Shown here one piece after another: positions 21,792 to 31,499 of a stretch of DNA of 64,000 nt (the first letter of the stretch is position 1; each line of letters begins with the position of its first letter). The notes under the pieces were generated by a model. It was not told where the DNA came from and did not search any database. It saw nothing but the letters and a program-made list of their open reading frames with translations. Source of the stretch: Macropodus opercularis (Eukaryota; Chordata; Actinopteri; Anabantiformes; Osphronemidae). Where the stretch lies: NCBI GenBank assembly GCA_030770545.1, contig CM061100.1, positions 2,673,501-2,737,500 on the forward strand, in the 5' to 3' direction. The position numbers and the translations under genes were made by a program.

Positions 21792-23166
21792 TCAAATGTC
21801 ACTGTCAAAGAACATCCTTTTGTCTATGCTCTTGCAGCCTGTTATAGAGAAAACCCGCTCAAATTTGGGATAATATTTCTCATTTCTGGCTATCCTCTCA
21901 GCTGCATCCTGTTTCTGCTGCCGTCCTTTTGCTTTCATTGCAGCCATGATACACTGTACGACGTGTTGGTACTCTAGAGGCAGAAATGGGACGAAGAAGT
22001 CCATTGCGCTCTTTTCAATCAGACGTGAATGCCAAAGACCACCTGCAGAGATATAATGAGAGAACCGTGGGATTTTATCAAAACAGATTTTCTGTACCAA
22101 ACCAGACATATAAACTGTTCCGCTTACTTGAGTTGTTGTTGAACACTGATTCAGAAATCTCTCTTTCCAAGTCTTTCAGTTCAATCTCTTTCCGATCGCT
22201 GCCTTTTTTCCAGAATTCCAGAGCTGTCTGTGTAATTATCTCTGCTCCAGCATTACTATAGGAAAGATTAGGGCAACATATTACAATAATGCTCTGACTG
22301 TTATGACAGCTCACATTTCTAAAACACCGAACCATATATAGTGCTGTAAATGTATCACACTTTAAAAGCTGGAAACAGACACCATGGTTGGATAACAATC
22401 GTCCTTTCACCTGAGGAAGATGAAGATGACTTTTCGATAAGAAACTCCATCTATCTTGTGGTAAAAGTTTAGAAATGGATTAATGGTGTCAATTAAGCCA
22501 GGATGCATCTGGTCCATCTCATCAAAGATGAACATGGAGCGTTCACACTCGGTGACATTGCCTTGGATCCACTGCTTTAACTGAGACTGAAAAGAGAGAA
22601 AAGCTCATTTAATTCTTACAGGAAACCAAACTGAACGATGCTGTTTGAATTGTACCGTCATCATACCTTGTATGTTTCAATTTGTTCTTTGTGAGGGAAG
22701 TGAAATGTGGCTATGAAAAGATGAACAAAGCTGCTGTCCATTCCTTTCACATAGACGTTTCTAGCGATTAGGCTACTAACCAAGTTCTTCCCTGTGCCAG
22801 TCGGACCATGCAGAGAGAGAACCAGGGGCTTCTTGGGGTCATTGTTTTCCATGAATCCACTTACAACTTTCAGGATGAGAGGTGATGCTATATGCTGCCC
22901 AAATAGTTTAGTTTGCAGGTCCGTTTGGAGACCTTCAGATTACACAGCAGGAGGTTACAGGATTGTTGTACTGACTGAACAAGAACTAAGCTGAAATAGA
23001 TCAGATGAACACGTCACGTCTGAATGACCCACAAGTTCTTACCTGTTGCATTGAATGATATCCACTTTGAGTCACAGCGTTCATAAAAATAGCTCAGTGG
23101 ATTAAATGTAACCACACTAGTTGTCACAAAAAGGTGCAACAACAAATATATTTGTCTCGCTTTCAT
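21792..23166 (-). CDS. Torsin paralogue, unit C
   Basis: Exons: 23043-23166, 22667-22932, 22411-22586, 22128-22255, 21792-22042, totalling 945 nt (314 aa). Exon lengths match the unit A gene except for one extra C-terminal codon. Walker A is GPTGTGKN, Walker B is FIFDEMDQMHPG (catalytic Glu kept, the usual Lys replaced by Gln), and the sensor-2 motif is TGCKS. The short N-terminus without the second hydrophobic segment is shared with the other array copies. AATAAA on the minus strand lies at 21664-21669. Splice sites are normal. Probably functional. Confidence 0.88.
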
Positions 23167-23372
23167 TGCTGCTGGAGAACAGAACGTCTTGTTGTAGCAG
23201 GAACTTACTCCAAGGTGAACTGGTTGAGCAGCTTTGACCTGTTCCCTTCAAGAGCAAATGTTCATACAAACCAAATGCATTGTGTTGCAACAAATGACCA
23301 AACCCTGCAGAACATTATAATTGTTTAGATTTTTATATAATTATAAAAGGAATCTATGACCATCATCACCTG

Positions 23373-23386
23373 CCAGCAGGGGGCAG
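23373..23386 (+). promoter_or_regulatory. CTCF-like motif, unit C
   Basis: CCAGCAGGGGGCAG, a full match to the CTCF core consensus, at the same place as in unit A relative to the torsin start. It is followed by the same short inverted repeat (TTTAACTC-A-GAGTTAAA type). Confidence 0.55.
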
Positions 23387-23639
23387 TCACACACTGCATT
23401 TAACTCAGAGTTAAATAAGCCTCGAGCCTTAAAGTTTCATCAGCCTCGTTTAAATTCAGTTAACGTGAGCGACAACAATATAAAAAGCAAAACTCCAAAT
23501 GCAACAGTCTGCTCATAATCTGGCAGATACTTGTTCATTTATTAGATATAAAGAAAAAAATCACCGATTCGGCAGTAAAGCATATAAACTAAATAAAATC
23601 ACGGACGGTAAGTAAGGGAAGCGCTGCCGTAAAGCGACT

Positions 23640-25380
23640 TGTGTGTCGTGTGTTTAAAGCTCAGACTACATTACCCATCATGCTGTTCTGGCGTTTAACA
23701 ACTTTATTGAAAAAAACAACAACTCACAACTAACAGCAGGTATTAAACATCACTGAAGTCAAGGCCCAGCTCCTTATATACTGTTAATGAACAACAGCAG
23801 CTGTAATACACTTATACAATATGCTGTGTGTACAAGAGGTTCCCAATATGACTTTTAAAGTGGAGCAGCAAACTATAATCCAACTAAATGTGACTGTATT
23901 TACCTTTAGCTGAAGAAAAGAAGAATCTGTAATCTGTTAAAGTTAATCAGTCTATGATTATATTTGGAGACAATTAATACTCTGCCTTAGAACTTACACA
24001 TTAGGGTTCAACCATTTTAGAACAACCCATGAAAATCAAATACATCAACGTAAACCATGCCTGAATTTTTCATTCAACAACTCACACTCTGTAACCTCAA
24101 GCATCCTCCACGTGCACCACCTCAGTGATGTGTTACTGTAACATGCCGTGCTTGCCGGATGCTCCACCTTCTCTGCAAAACCAAGGAAATTATTAGTTGA
24201 GACGGTTTTTATATCATAGTTACAAACCAAGCAGTCAGTGAATTTGGGCCCAACGGTACCTGTTGACTGGAACAAAGTGAAGCTTTCTTTTGACTTGATG
24301 CACAGCCCGGTTCTGGACAGGAACACGACTGAGACGAGCTTTCCTCTGCAACAAACGTGACCCATAACCAACCCGTTCAGATTTGAGCACAGCACAAACT
24401 ACTGGTTTGCTGTGAAATGATAAAACGGTACAAACTGTACCAAAAACCTGAACGTTACTTTGTTTTTTGGTTTTTACTGTACCTTGCTGCATGCTTGAGT
24501 CTTGTACCTCCTGCTGAACATCGTGCTCCTCTCCGATGTGGTAAGAGCTATGCAAGGTCTGAAAGTGATGCCAGGGTCAATGGCACTGGACAAGGACCTG
24601 GACAAGGCAGAGTAGGAAACACATAAAACCAATTCGAATAAAATATTTGACATTTTCAGATATTGTAGTGATTATTAAACATTATTAACGAAGAACATCC
24701 ACTGTCGCTCCGATTCCACTTTTTATTACACAGATGCACTTAAAAGACACAGCAAAGTTGTTGTTTTTTTAATCAGAAAGAGTAAAAGAAAACATTTATT
24801 ACAAAAAATTACAAAACCTGGCAATGCACAGCATGTTCAGTAACTTTTATTCGATAAACAAAAATAAATAGCCTTTTGTCCCCCACATAGGAAATTCAAG
24901 AGAACGTTTAACATGACAAAGAAACACGGTAAATATCAAGGAGAAATGATGAACTGTGGAATCTGGAACACTCCAGCTGTAGAGGTAAAAAGTCCAAGAC
25001 TACTTTACTTAAGTGGCTTTCATCAAAAACTGAGCTTTAAATTTCAAGATCTACATTTAAACCATATGAACTAAGAGCACTGCGTCTGAAAAACAAGTGC
25101 TTGTGGGAGATGTAGTTTCATTTCTTTATGGCGTTTGTTTTGCCAATTACAAGTCACCAACATGATCTGTACCATGGCTTTAAGCGCAAAAGTTAGAAAG
25201 TCTTTGCCGTCTGCAGGAGCGTCATGATCGTTAGAAGCTCCCAGATTTAGAGCTTCTGCAGCTTTGAGGTGACGAAACCAAGAGTTAGGACTGTGACTGA
25301 AGACGTTTTCTAGATGGAGCACACAATACAGGCCACGATTTCTATGAACAGTGTCAACAGTAATCTGGGAGCACAAACAT
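23640..25380 (-). other. Unidentified spacer, unit C
   Basis: Counterpart of 14215-15905 in the ancestral-layout unit. Candidate minus-strand blocks and polyadenylation signals are in the same places. The ppp1r26 polyadenylation signal at 26113-26118 lies upstream, so any transcript here would start between about 25380 and 26090 and be separate from ppp1r26. No family recognised. Confidence 0.3.
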
Positions 25381-25589
25381 CCACAAAGTAGGTAAGGTCA
25401 CAAGCTCAGCATTGATGGAACCCAGTATGGATGGAGTTAAGTTCATCGAGTTCAAATGTTTCTTTTACAGTAGCAGTTGATATTTCTCACGGCATGGATT
25501 CTGACTGTGCTGTTTAGAAGTAAGACAAATCAAAAAGATTTTAATGTGTCAAAAATGTGACAACCCAAGGAACATTTGGACTATTTTGT

Positions 25590-26230
25590 CAGATTTCCCA
25601 TGAATTTCATTTAGGTATGCTACACATGCTATTTGATCTTGATCAACAAATAATGACAACTGTGGTGGAAACATATTACAATAATAACATCAACTATAAT
25701 GACTTTTTAACTTCTGCACATTAAATATATGACTTTCTCTTAACATAAACGTATGTCAGGTAAACAGTGTTAGATCGTTTAATAACAGCATGTATTTTTG
25801 TGATTGCCACTGAATATTGTCCCACTAATGTAATATAAACATAACATCCTTTGAGCTTGTTACTTTTTTTTTTTTTTAAAGAAAACATCAAGGATATTTA
25901 GGATGATGCATTTGTTCAAGAAAATACTTTGCATTTGATGGTAGTTCTACTCATGCAGTTCGCTGCTTGTACAAAATATCACTGTATTGCTTTTCAGAAG
26001 TTCAATGATATGCATCAACCTCAGAGCACAAACAGTTTATAATGATGCCACTGTGTTACATAGTTGTATAAACGTACAAACATTAAAAAATGTCTGTTTT
26101 GTTTTAGTTTATTTTATTAACAAACATTCCCTTATAGCCTATAAATGAATATTCATAAGCAGGGCACAATAAGGAAATTATAGCCTATGAAAATTGTCTT
26201 ACGTTGCTATGGGACATAGTGACCAAAGGA
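25590..26230. other. ppp1r26 3' UTR and flank, present only in unit C
   Basis: AT-rich stretch with no supported gene. It contains a poly-T run near 25866-25879 and minus-strand AATAAA at 26113-26118, about 120 nt past the ppp1r26 stop, the likely polyadenylation signal. Confidence 0.7.
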
Positions 26231-26235
26231 AATAC

Positions 26236-29200
26236 TTACAATGTGGAAAAGCCCTGCTTTGTCTCTGGATTTCTCCTGTTGCCTGACTCACAATCTGCCT
26301 CATCTACAAACTCCTCTGTTCTTTCTAGATGCGCTTCTTTATCATTTTTCTTCAAGCTCCCTACTTCTTTTTTCTCACTTGACAAGTCCGCTCTCTCCTT
26401 TCCCTCTTTCTTTTCCCTGCTCCGCACCTGGACATGGTTGGTCCTGTTAGATTCCAATTCGACAAACACACTCTTGTCCTTGGGTATATGCACCATACTC
26501 TCTCTCTCTCGTCCTACGGGGCCCTGGGAACTGTGGCCAGGCAGCAGGTTCTGTACAAAGGCCATCCTTGGATGTCTGGCAGTAGCTAAATTCAAAACAG
26601 AGGCCCTGAATGGTGTATTTACAGCCATCTTCTCTGTGGAGCAGGAGAACGGTGACCTGCTGGCCCTTGCAGATGACCAAGCAGAGGCTGGTGCCTGTGA
26701 TTTGAGGTTGATGCCCCTGCTTTGATACAGTGGATTTGCTGATGCGGTCTCACTCAGTTTAGACGAGGTGATGTGAAAGGGAGTCCGACTGAGAATCCTC
26801 GTGTCAGTGATGGGGAGTCCCAGGCTCTGCCGCCACTTGATCGACTCAGAGCGAGAATGAGCAGTGTTAGGACTACACACTGGTTGAACTCTCTCCACCT
26901 GTGGGGTAGCCTGCTGGACACCACTGTTCCCAGGGCAAGGCCTCCTCTGATCGGTTCTAGCTGCCCCTGCTCCATCTGCAGGCTCCAAGACAACGGGGCT
27001 GCAGGACTGGATTGAAAACGGGGACGACTGTGCACCAATGGTAGAGGTGTCTTGCAAATTCTGTGATGTTGGATGAAGCGGTCGATCTTGAGCATCTCCA
27101 GAGAGGGGAGAGACGCTACTTTCTCTTGGAATTTCAGCCAGCTGATTTTCCTGTGTAGGCCCTTCATCTTGGAGCTGGGTGCAAACCTTGATGGTGCCGT
27201 TTCTCAACGTGCCTTCATCTTTACTTGACTCTACAGTGGAAACTTTGGCCTTTTCAGCCAGGAACCTTCTGATCTCTTGCTCAATGCTGTCGTCACTGTC
27301 CACTGAACTGCTGTCATCATTTATCTGAAGAGCAGGCTGATCGTTGAGCAGCAACACAGTTTCGTGATCCTCAGCCTCTTTTGCCGTCTCTGTTTCATCT
27401 CCATGCACTTTATTCCTATCAGTTTGTTTATGGTGGGAAACATTTCTGATCCCACATTTGTCTTTTATGTCATCATTATTTTTGTGCGTCTTCTTCAAAG
27501 CACTACTTTTGGGCATAAGATCAAGCTTTAACTTTTTGGTTTGTATAATATCTTTTACCAGTGGTTCTTCTTTTAGGCACTTCTTTGATTTCCGCTTCAG
27601 GTCTCTGGTCTTTTTCTTCGACTTCCTTTTTGTTTTGAGCAGGTCTCTTATGGCTGTGTCTAGGTCCTCATCGCTGTCAAGTGAGCTGCTTTTGTCTCCA
27701 CTTTGCTCTGTCTTGCGTAATCCAGCTATCGGACACGTTGGGTTTCTGTGGGAAAATGCCACTTGGCTAGAATCGTTTCTTTGCTCTGATAAAGGTTTTG
27801 GGACGGTTTCATTAATGCCGCTGCCCACGTGTAACACATCGGAAACGCTACCGTTTTCCTCTCTGCATTTTCTTCTCTGCGACAATGACAATCTCTGACG
27901 TTTCTTCTGGGCTGCAACTTGTTTTGCTTTCACTTTCTCTGGTTCGCTTACGCTTTGCCTTTCTGGAGTTACAGCAGAAATGAGAGGTCTGTGCATTTGG
28001 GCCTTCTGCTCAAGAAACTTCCTGATTTCTTGCTCAATCCCCTCTTCACTGTCAACAGAACTATCGTCACTTTCTCCATCTTGGCAGTGAAGAGCAGGTG
28101 AAGACTGCGTGGACAATTCGGGGACACAACTACCAAGCCCAACATCGTGATGAAAGGCCTCGGGCATAACGGTTTTTGAAATGTCCAGTATCGCCTCAGC
28201 ACACATGAGCTCGGCAGTTGTGTTGATCTTTGGTGGAGTGGGGATAGGTTGCTCCGTAAAACTGTCTAATTTAAATGAAAGTAGTCCATTTCCTTTACCT
28301 TTCTGGTCGTCTGAACATGGATTCTTGGCTGTGGAACCAGGTGAATGAGGAGCACATTTCACTTCTTTCTCTGTCCTGGCCTTTTTCTTTTTGAGTTTGT
28401 GTTTCATCAGGTTTTCTGTGCTTGTATTTCCAACAGCATGTATTAACGACTTACTCAAGGGCTTTTGCTTATGTAAGAATGGTTTCAGGGAACTCTTTTC
28501 TTTGAGTTGCTCAAGCTGGTAGCATCGAATAGCTTCTTCAATGCCATCATCGCTGGTGGAGTCGGACTCCTCTTTGAATCCGTGCAGATTGAAATCGCCC
28601 CTGTTCTCCTGCTCCTTTTTCTCCAACTGGTATCTCTGAATAGCCTCCTCGATGCCGTCATCGCTGCTGGAATCGTTCGAGTCTTCCTCCACTTTGACCG
28701 AGACAGGATATTTCACTTTGTTCACCTGGCTGAATGTTTTCGACGGGCTCTTTGTCGGCTCTTTTGACAAACCTTTGGTTGTGGTAGAATCCATTTTTTT
28801 AGCCATGTCGTCATCAAGGGAGGCCTTGTTTTTGATGTACTTTTTTATAGGTATACCAGCCGGTGCTGCGATGGTCTCGACTTTGACACTTTTGAGAAAC
28901 TGGTTACTTGTCATCAAAAAAGCAGTACTATCAGAGGCCTGTTTAGAGACCTCAGGAACAGGTGAGTTTTTTCTGGGAATTTTAGAAGATTGGAGAAACG
29001 GGGAAAATGGTTCTGCCTTGCGTTTGTGATCATCTTTTTCCTTCAGGTATTCCCGTATTGCCTCCTCGATTCCTCTGTCCACAGAATCGTCACTGTCTGA
29101 GTCACTGCTCCCATGGTTGATCAGGGAGGAAACAGCAGCTTGTTGATTATCAGTGGAAACCTTAGTTTTGGATTTGGCTGCCACATAAGAACCCATTGCC

Positions 29201-29454
29201 ACCCTGCAGACTTGGGGATGACCTTCCTGTCCTGACAGCATATTTGCCTCGATCTCGTCGCCCATCTCGAGTGAGGACTGGGTGCTCCTTAGGCTCTCTA
29301 TGATCATCTGGACCTTATCCGAGATAGGTGTGCCTGCAGTGGACAGCTCAGTGTCGGAGTCATTGAAGCATTGAAGGCTATAGCCTCCAGGAGGGCCACA
29401 CGTTCTCCATTCTGTTTGCGTCGCTGCAACAGGAGGTACATTCATCAAGTACAT
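26236..29454 (-). CDS. ppp1r26: ppp1r26: protein phosphatase 1 regulatory subunit 26
   Basis: Large single coding exon, 1072 aa (human about 1209). The known family is a nuclear/nucleolar PP1-binding regulator. The N-terminus MYLMNVPPVAA matches the vertebrate PPP1R26 start; the ATG is at 29454. The protein is Ser/Lys/Glu-rich and disordered. It carries six copies of an acidic-plus-helix motif, Ser/Asp run then IEEAIRxYLxEK-like, at about residues 118-141, 262-280, 298-316, 463-484, 590-607 and 714-735. Basic stretches (KHKLKKKKAR, KRKSKKKTRDLKRKSKK) fit nuclear localisation. I could not place a clear RVxF PP1-docking motif. An acceptor at 29526-29527 shows that a 5' UTR exon precedes it. The stop TAA sits inside a GTAAGT string. 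The 3' third was copied into units A and B. Confidence 0.93.
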   Translation of the reverse strand: MYLMNVPPVAATQTEWRTCGPPGGYSLQCFNDSDTELSTAGTPISDKVQMIIESLRSTQSSLEMGDEIEANMLSGQEGHPQVCRVAMGSYVAAKSKTKVSTDNQQAAVSSLINHGSSDSDSDDSVDRGIEEAIREYLKEKDDHKRKAEPFSPFLQSSKIPRKNSPVPEVSKQASDSTAFLMTSNQFLKSVKVETIAAPAGIPIKKYIKNKASLDDDMAKKMDSTTTKGLSKEPTKSPSKTFSQVNKVKYPVSVKVEEDSNDSSSDDGIEEAIQRYQLEKKEQENRGDFNLHGFKEESDSTSDDGIEEAIRCYQLEQLKEKSSLKPFLHKQKPLSKSLIHAVGNTSTENLMKHKLKKKKARTEKEVKCAPHSPGSTAKNPCSDDQKGKGNGLLSFKLDSFTEQPIPTPPKINTTAELMCAEAILDISKTVMPEAFHHDVGLGSCVPELSTQSSPALHCQDGESDDSSVDSEEGIEQEIRKFLEQKAQMHRPLISAVTPERQSVSEPEKVKAKQVAAQKKRQRLSLSQRRKCREENGSVSDVLHVGSGINETVPKPLSEQRNDSSQVAFSHRNPTCPIAGLRKTEQSGDKSSSLDSDEDLDTAIRDLLKTKRKSKKKTRDLKRKSKKCLKEEPLVKDIIQTKKLKLDLMPKSSALKKTHKNNDDIKDKCGIRNVSHHKQTDRNKVHGDETETAKEAEDHETVLLLNDQPALQINDDSSSVDSDDSIEQEIRRFLAEKAKVSTVESSKDEGTLRNGTIKVCTQLQDEGPTQENQLAEIPRESSVSPLSGDAQDRPLHPTSQNLQDTSTIGAQSSPFSIQSCSPVVLEPADGAGAARTDQRRPCPGNSGVQQATPQVERVQPVCSPNTAHSRSESIKWRQSLGLPITDTRILSRTPFHITSSKLSETASANPLYQSRGINLKSQAPASAWSSARASRSPFSCSTEKMAVNTPFRASVLNLATARHPRMAFVQNLLPGHSSQGPVGRERESMVHIPKDKSVFVELESNRTNHVQVRSREKKEGKERADLSSEKKEVGSLKKNDKEAHLERTEEFVDEADCESGNRRNPETKQGFSTL

Positions 29455-31227
29455 TCTAGAGAAGTAGGATGAAGTCCTTGATCATTGGAGAGCACCTGCC
29501 TCCGATCACGATCACATCGTTCAACCTGAGAGAGAAAACAAACAGTACAGTCATATAATGAATATACAATTCTGAACGCCACAGACTAAAACCGGACAAA
29601 TGGGACAAGCTTGTTAACCTTGTGTCACGCTACAGGCGACAGGGTGGAAAATGAACCTCGTTACAGGTGTGAAATTATGGCAGATATTGTCAGGTCCTAC
29701 GGTGAATGGCAGCAGTAGCAGGGCTGCCCGTGGCCACGTGAACACACTCGTAGCCCCAGGACAAAACTGGACTTTGGGGACCCTGCTCTATGGCGGCTTC
29801 AAGTTGTCCAATTGTGCATTTATTTGCTCGTTTACTTGGCAACAAAGTGTTTTAAAGTATAAGTTGCTCCTCTACAAAACTTCCAGCTTTATGTAATTTT
29901 AAAATAAGGCAGCGACTTCAGATTCACCAACAAATCAAACATTCACGGCAAAGTAATTGTCAGACAGAACCCGGGGGCCTCTAGGGTCCCTGAAGGTCCG
30001 GGGCCCCAGGGCAAAGTCAAGTTTGCCCAGTTACTAATTGCGCCTTTGGGGTTTAACACCTAACAAAAACCACGGCCTGCTGTGAGGAGTGTAGTGGTTT
30101 TTTTATGCAGCACATGAATCTTTTGATACGTTTGGATGATAACACTTAATACTATGTATTAGCTTGTGTTTACTGCTAAGCACACTTTGCTCTATCATTC
30201 CTGTACTTTTTCATTTCACCTATGGATTTTGGGGAGGCTGCATTTATCGTCTACAGATATCAACATGCTTTTAAAACCTTATTATAAGCACAAGATTTCT
30301 GTAGTGGATGAGCTAAAGCCTTGGCCCCATGATTTCAACGTGAAGGGAAAGGAAGCGACTCACTGATGTGGTTTTTGTGCTCAGTGGGACGTGAGAACAA
30401 CTAAACAAGCCGCGCAACAAACACGACCGGGCTTCGATGAACAAGTGGGAGTTTTGACATTGGAGCAAGTCTCTGCGCCAGAGCCCCGACCGGCCTGGCG
30501 TCCCCAGCGCCCCCCACACCGCTCAGCCCCGCGGGGACAACCAGCGGCTCCACCACCACCCACGAACACGTCGTGTTTGAGCAATTAAAGCGTGAATGTG
30601 GGAGAAAAGTGCAGATGAGCAGGCGAAACGTGGACGCAGCCCAGAATCAACACGGAGGCGCTTCAGCAGAGACAACGTAGCGCAACTTACGCCAACTTTA
30701 TACTTTGACGTGTCCTGCACAAAGAAACTTTCTCTCGACAGGCCAACATGAAAACGTGGCGTTATTTTTGTATATAAAGCACAAACGCGCCGTTTCGAGC
30801 AGTTTCCCTCCCGGACGGTCCCCTGGTTGCGGCTGAGCAACCCCGGCTGTTCCTGCAACCCTCTAGCGGCGCGAACCGCACCGATGGCCGGCGTGCAGCG
30901 TTAGGAGACTCCGCAGAGCAACCATGTTTCTTGGCACCGGCCGTGGCTGTCAAAACCCACGGTAGTCGCTCGCAAACGCGGCCAAACGCGCGTGTAATGA
31001 CGGCTAACGTGTTACGGGGAGGACTACGGGGAGGTTTGTGTTCGGGGGGATTGAAGAGGCGGCGGTAAAAACCCTCGGAGACGTTCGCGCGGCTCGTCGG
31101 TGACCTGAAAGACACAGGCGGGCCTCCCGGCTGCTGCAGCCCCGGCATTTTCTCCGGCAGAGAAAGCCTTTGTATCGAGGCACAGCCGCGCGTATCTGCA
31201 CACACACGGCCCCAAACGTCCACTTAC
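29455..31227 (-). other. ppp1r26 5' UTR end and first intron
   Basis: 29455-29525 is the 5' UTR part of the coding exon, bordered by acceptor CTCTCAG. The rest is intron up to donor CAG|GTAAGT at 31227/31228. Between 29750 and 30050 lie two GC-rich related segments (AGCCCCAGGACAAAACTGG and GGCCCCAGGGCAAAGTC) that look like pieces of an old repeat. The distal part, from about 30470, is CpG-rich. Confidence 0.7.
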
Positions 31228-31480
31228 CTGAAAACAGCACCGAACCGAGCGCTACGGGGAACCGCTGCTCATCGCCGCGTTGATTCGAGACGTCGTGGCG
31301 ATATTTCGGCGCCCGTCAGCGGCTCGCACTCGCACCGACACCGCCTGGAGCTCCGAGCGTCGAGTCCCCTGCGCTGCGACTGCCGGGCGGACAGGCTTCC
31401 TCAAAGCCAGTCCAGCCAAGCGTGGACCCTTTCAATATGGCATCGCTGCTTCCCCGGAAAACACGCACACTCACTCACAA
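30470..31480. promoter_or_regulatory. CpG-rich island with ppp1r26 promoter and non-coding exon 1
   Basis: Roughly 1 kb with a high density of CpG, unlike the AT-rich flanks. A strong minus-strand donor (TTCAG|GTAAGT) at 31227/31228 marks the end of a non-coding first exon that starts somewhere in 31300-31460. A YY1-type GCCATATT lies at 31434-31441 on the minus strand. Several open frames here result from GC content and are not genes. Confidence 0.75.
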
Positions 31481-31499
31481 TAGGAATAGATTCACCCGG

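Larger units (their letters stand above)
21330..26802. repeat. Segmental duplication unit C (continuous with intact ppp1r26)
   Basis: Third unit, about 5.47 kb. It is the only one that continues past CCTCGT into the rest of ppp1r26 (GTCAGTGATGGGG). It retains 831 bp (25586-26416) missing from A and B, covering the ppp1r26 C-terminus and 3' UTR, so it has the ancestral layout. Confidence 0.93.

Noticed and set aside
27458..29029. Plus-strand open frames inside ppp1r26
   Set aside because: They are antisense shadows of the Ser/Lys/Glu-rich ppp1r26 coding exon.
30381..31483. Several open frames on both strands around 30.4-31.5 kb
   Set aside because: The region is a CpG island with few stop codons. 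The frames overlap on both strands and fall on the ppp1r26 promoter, first exon and intron.
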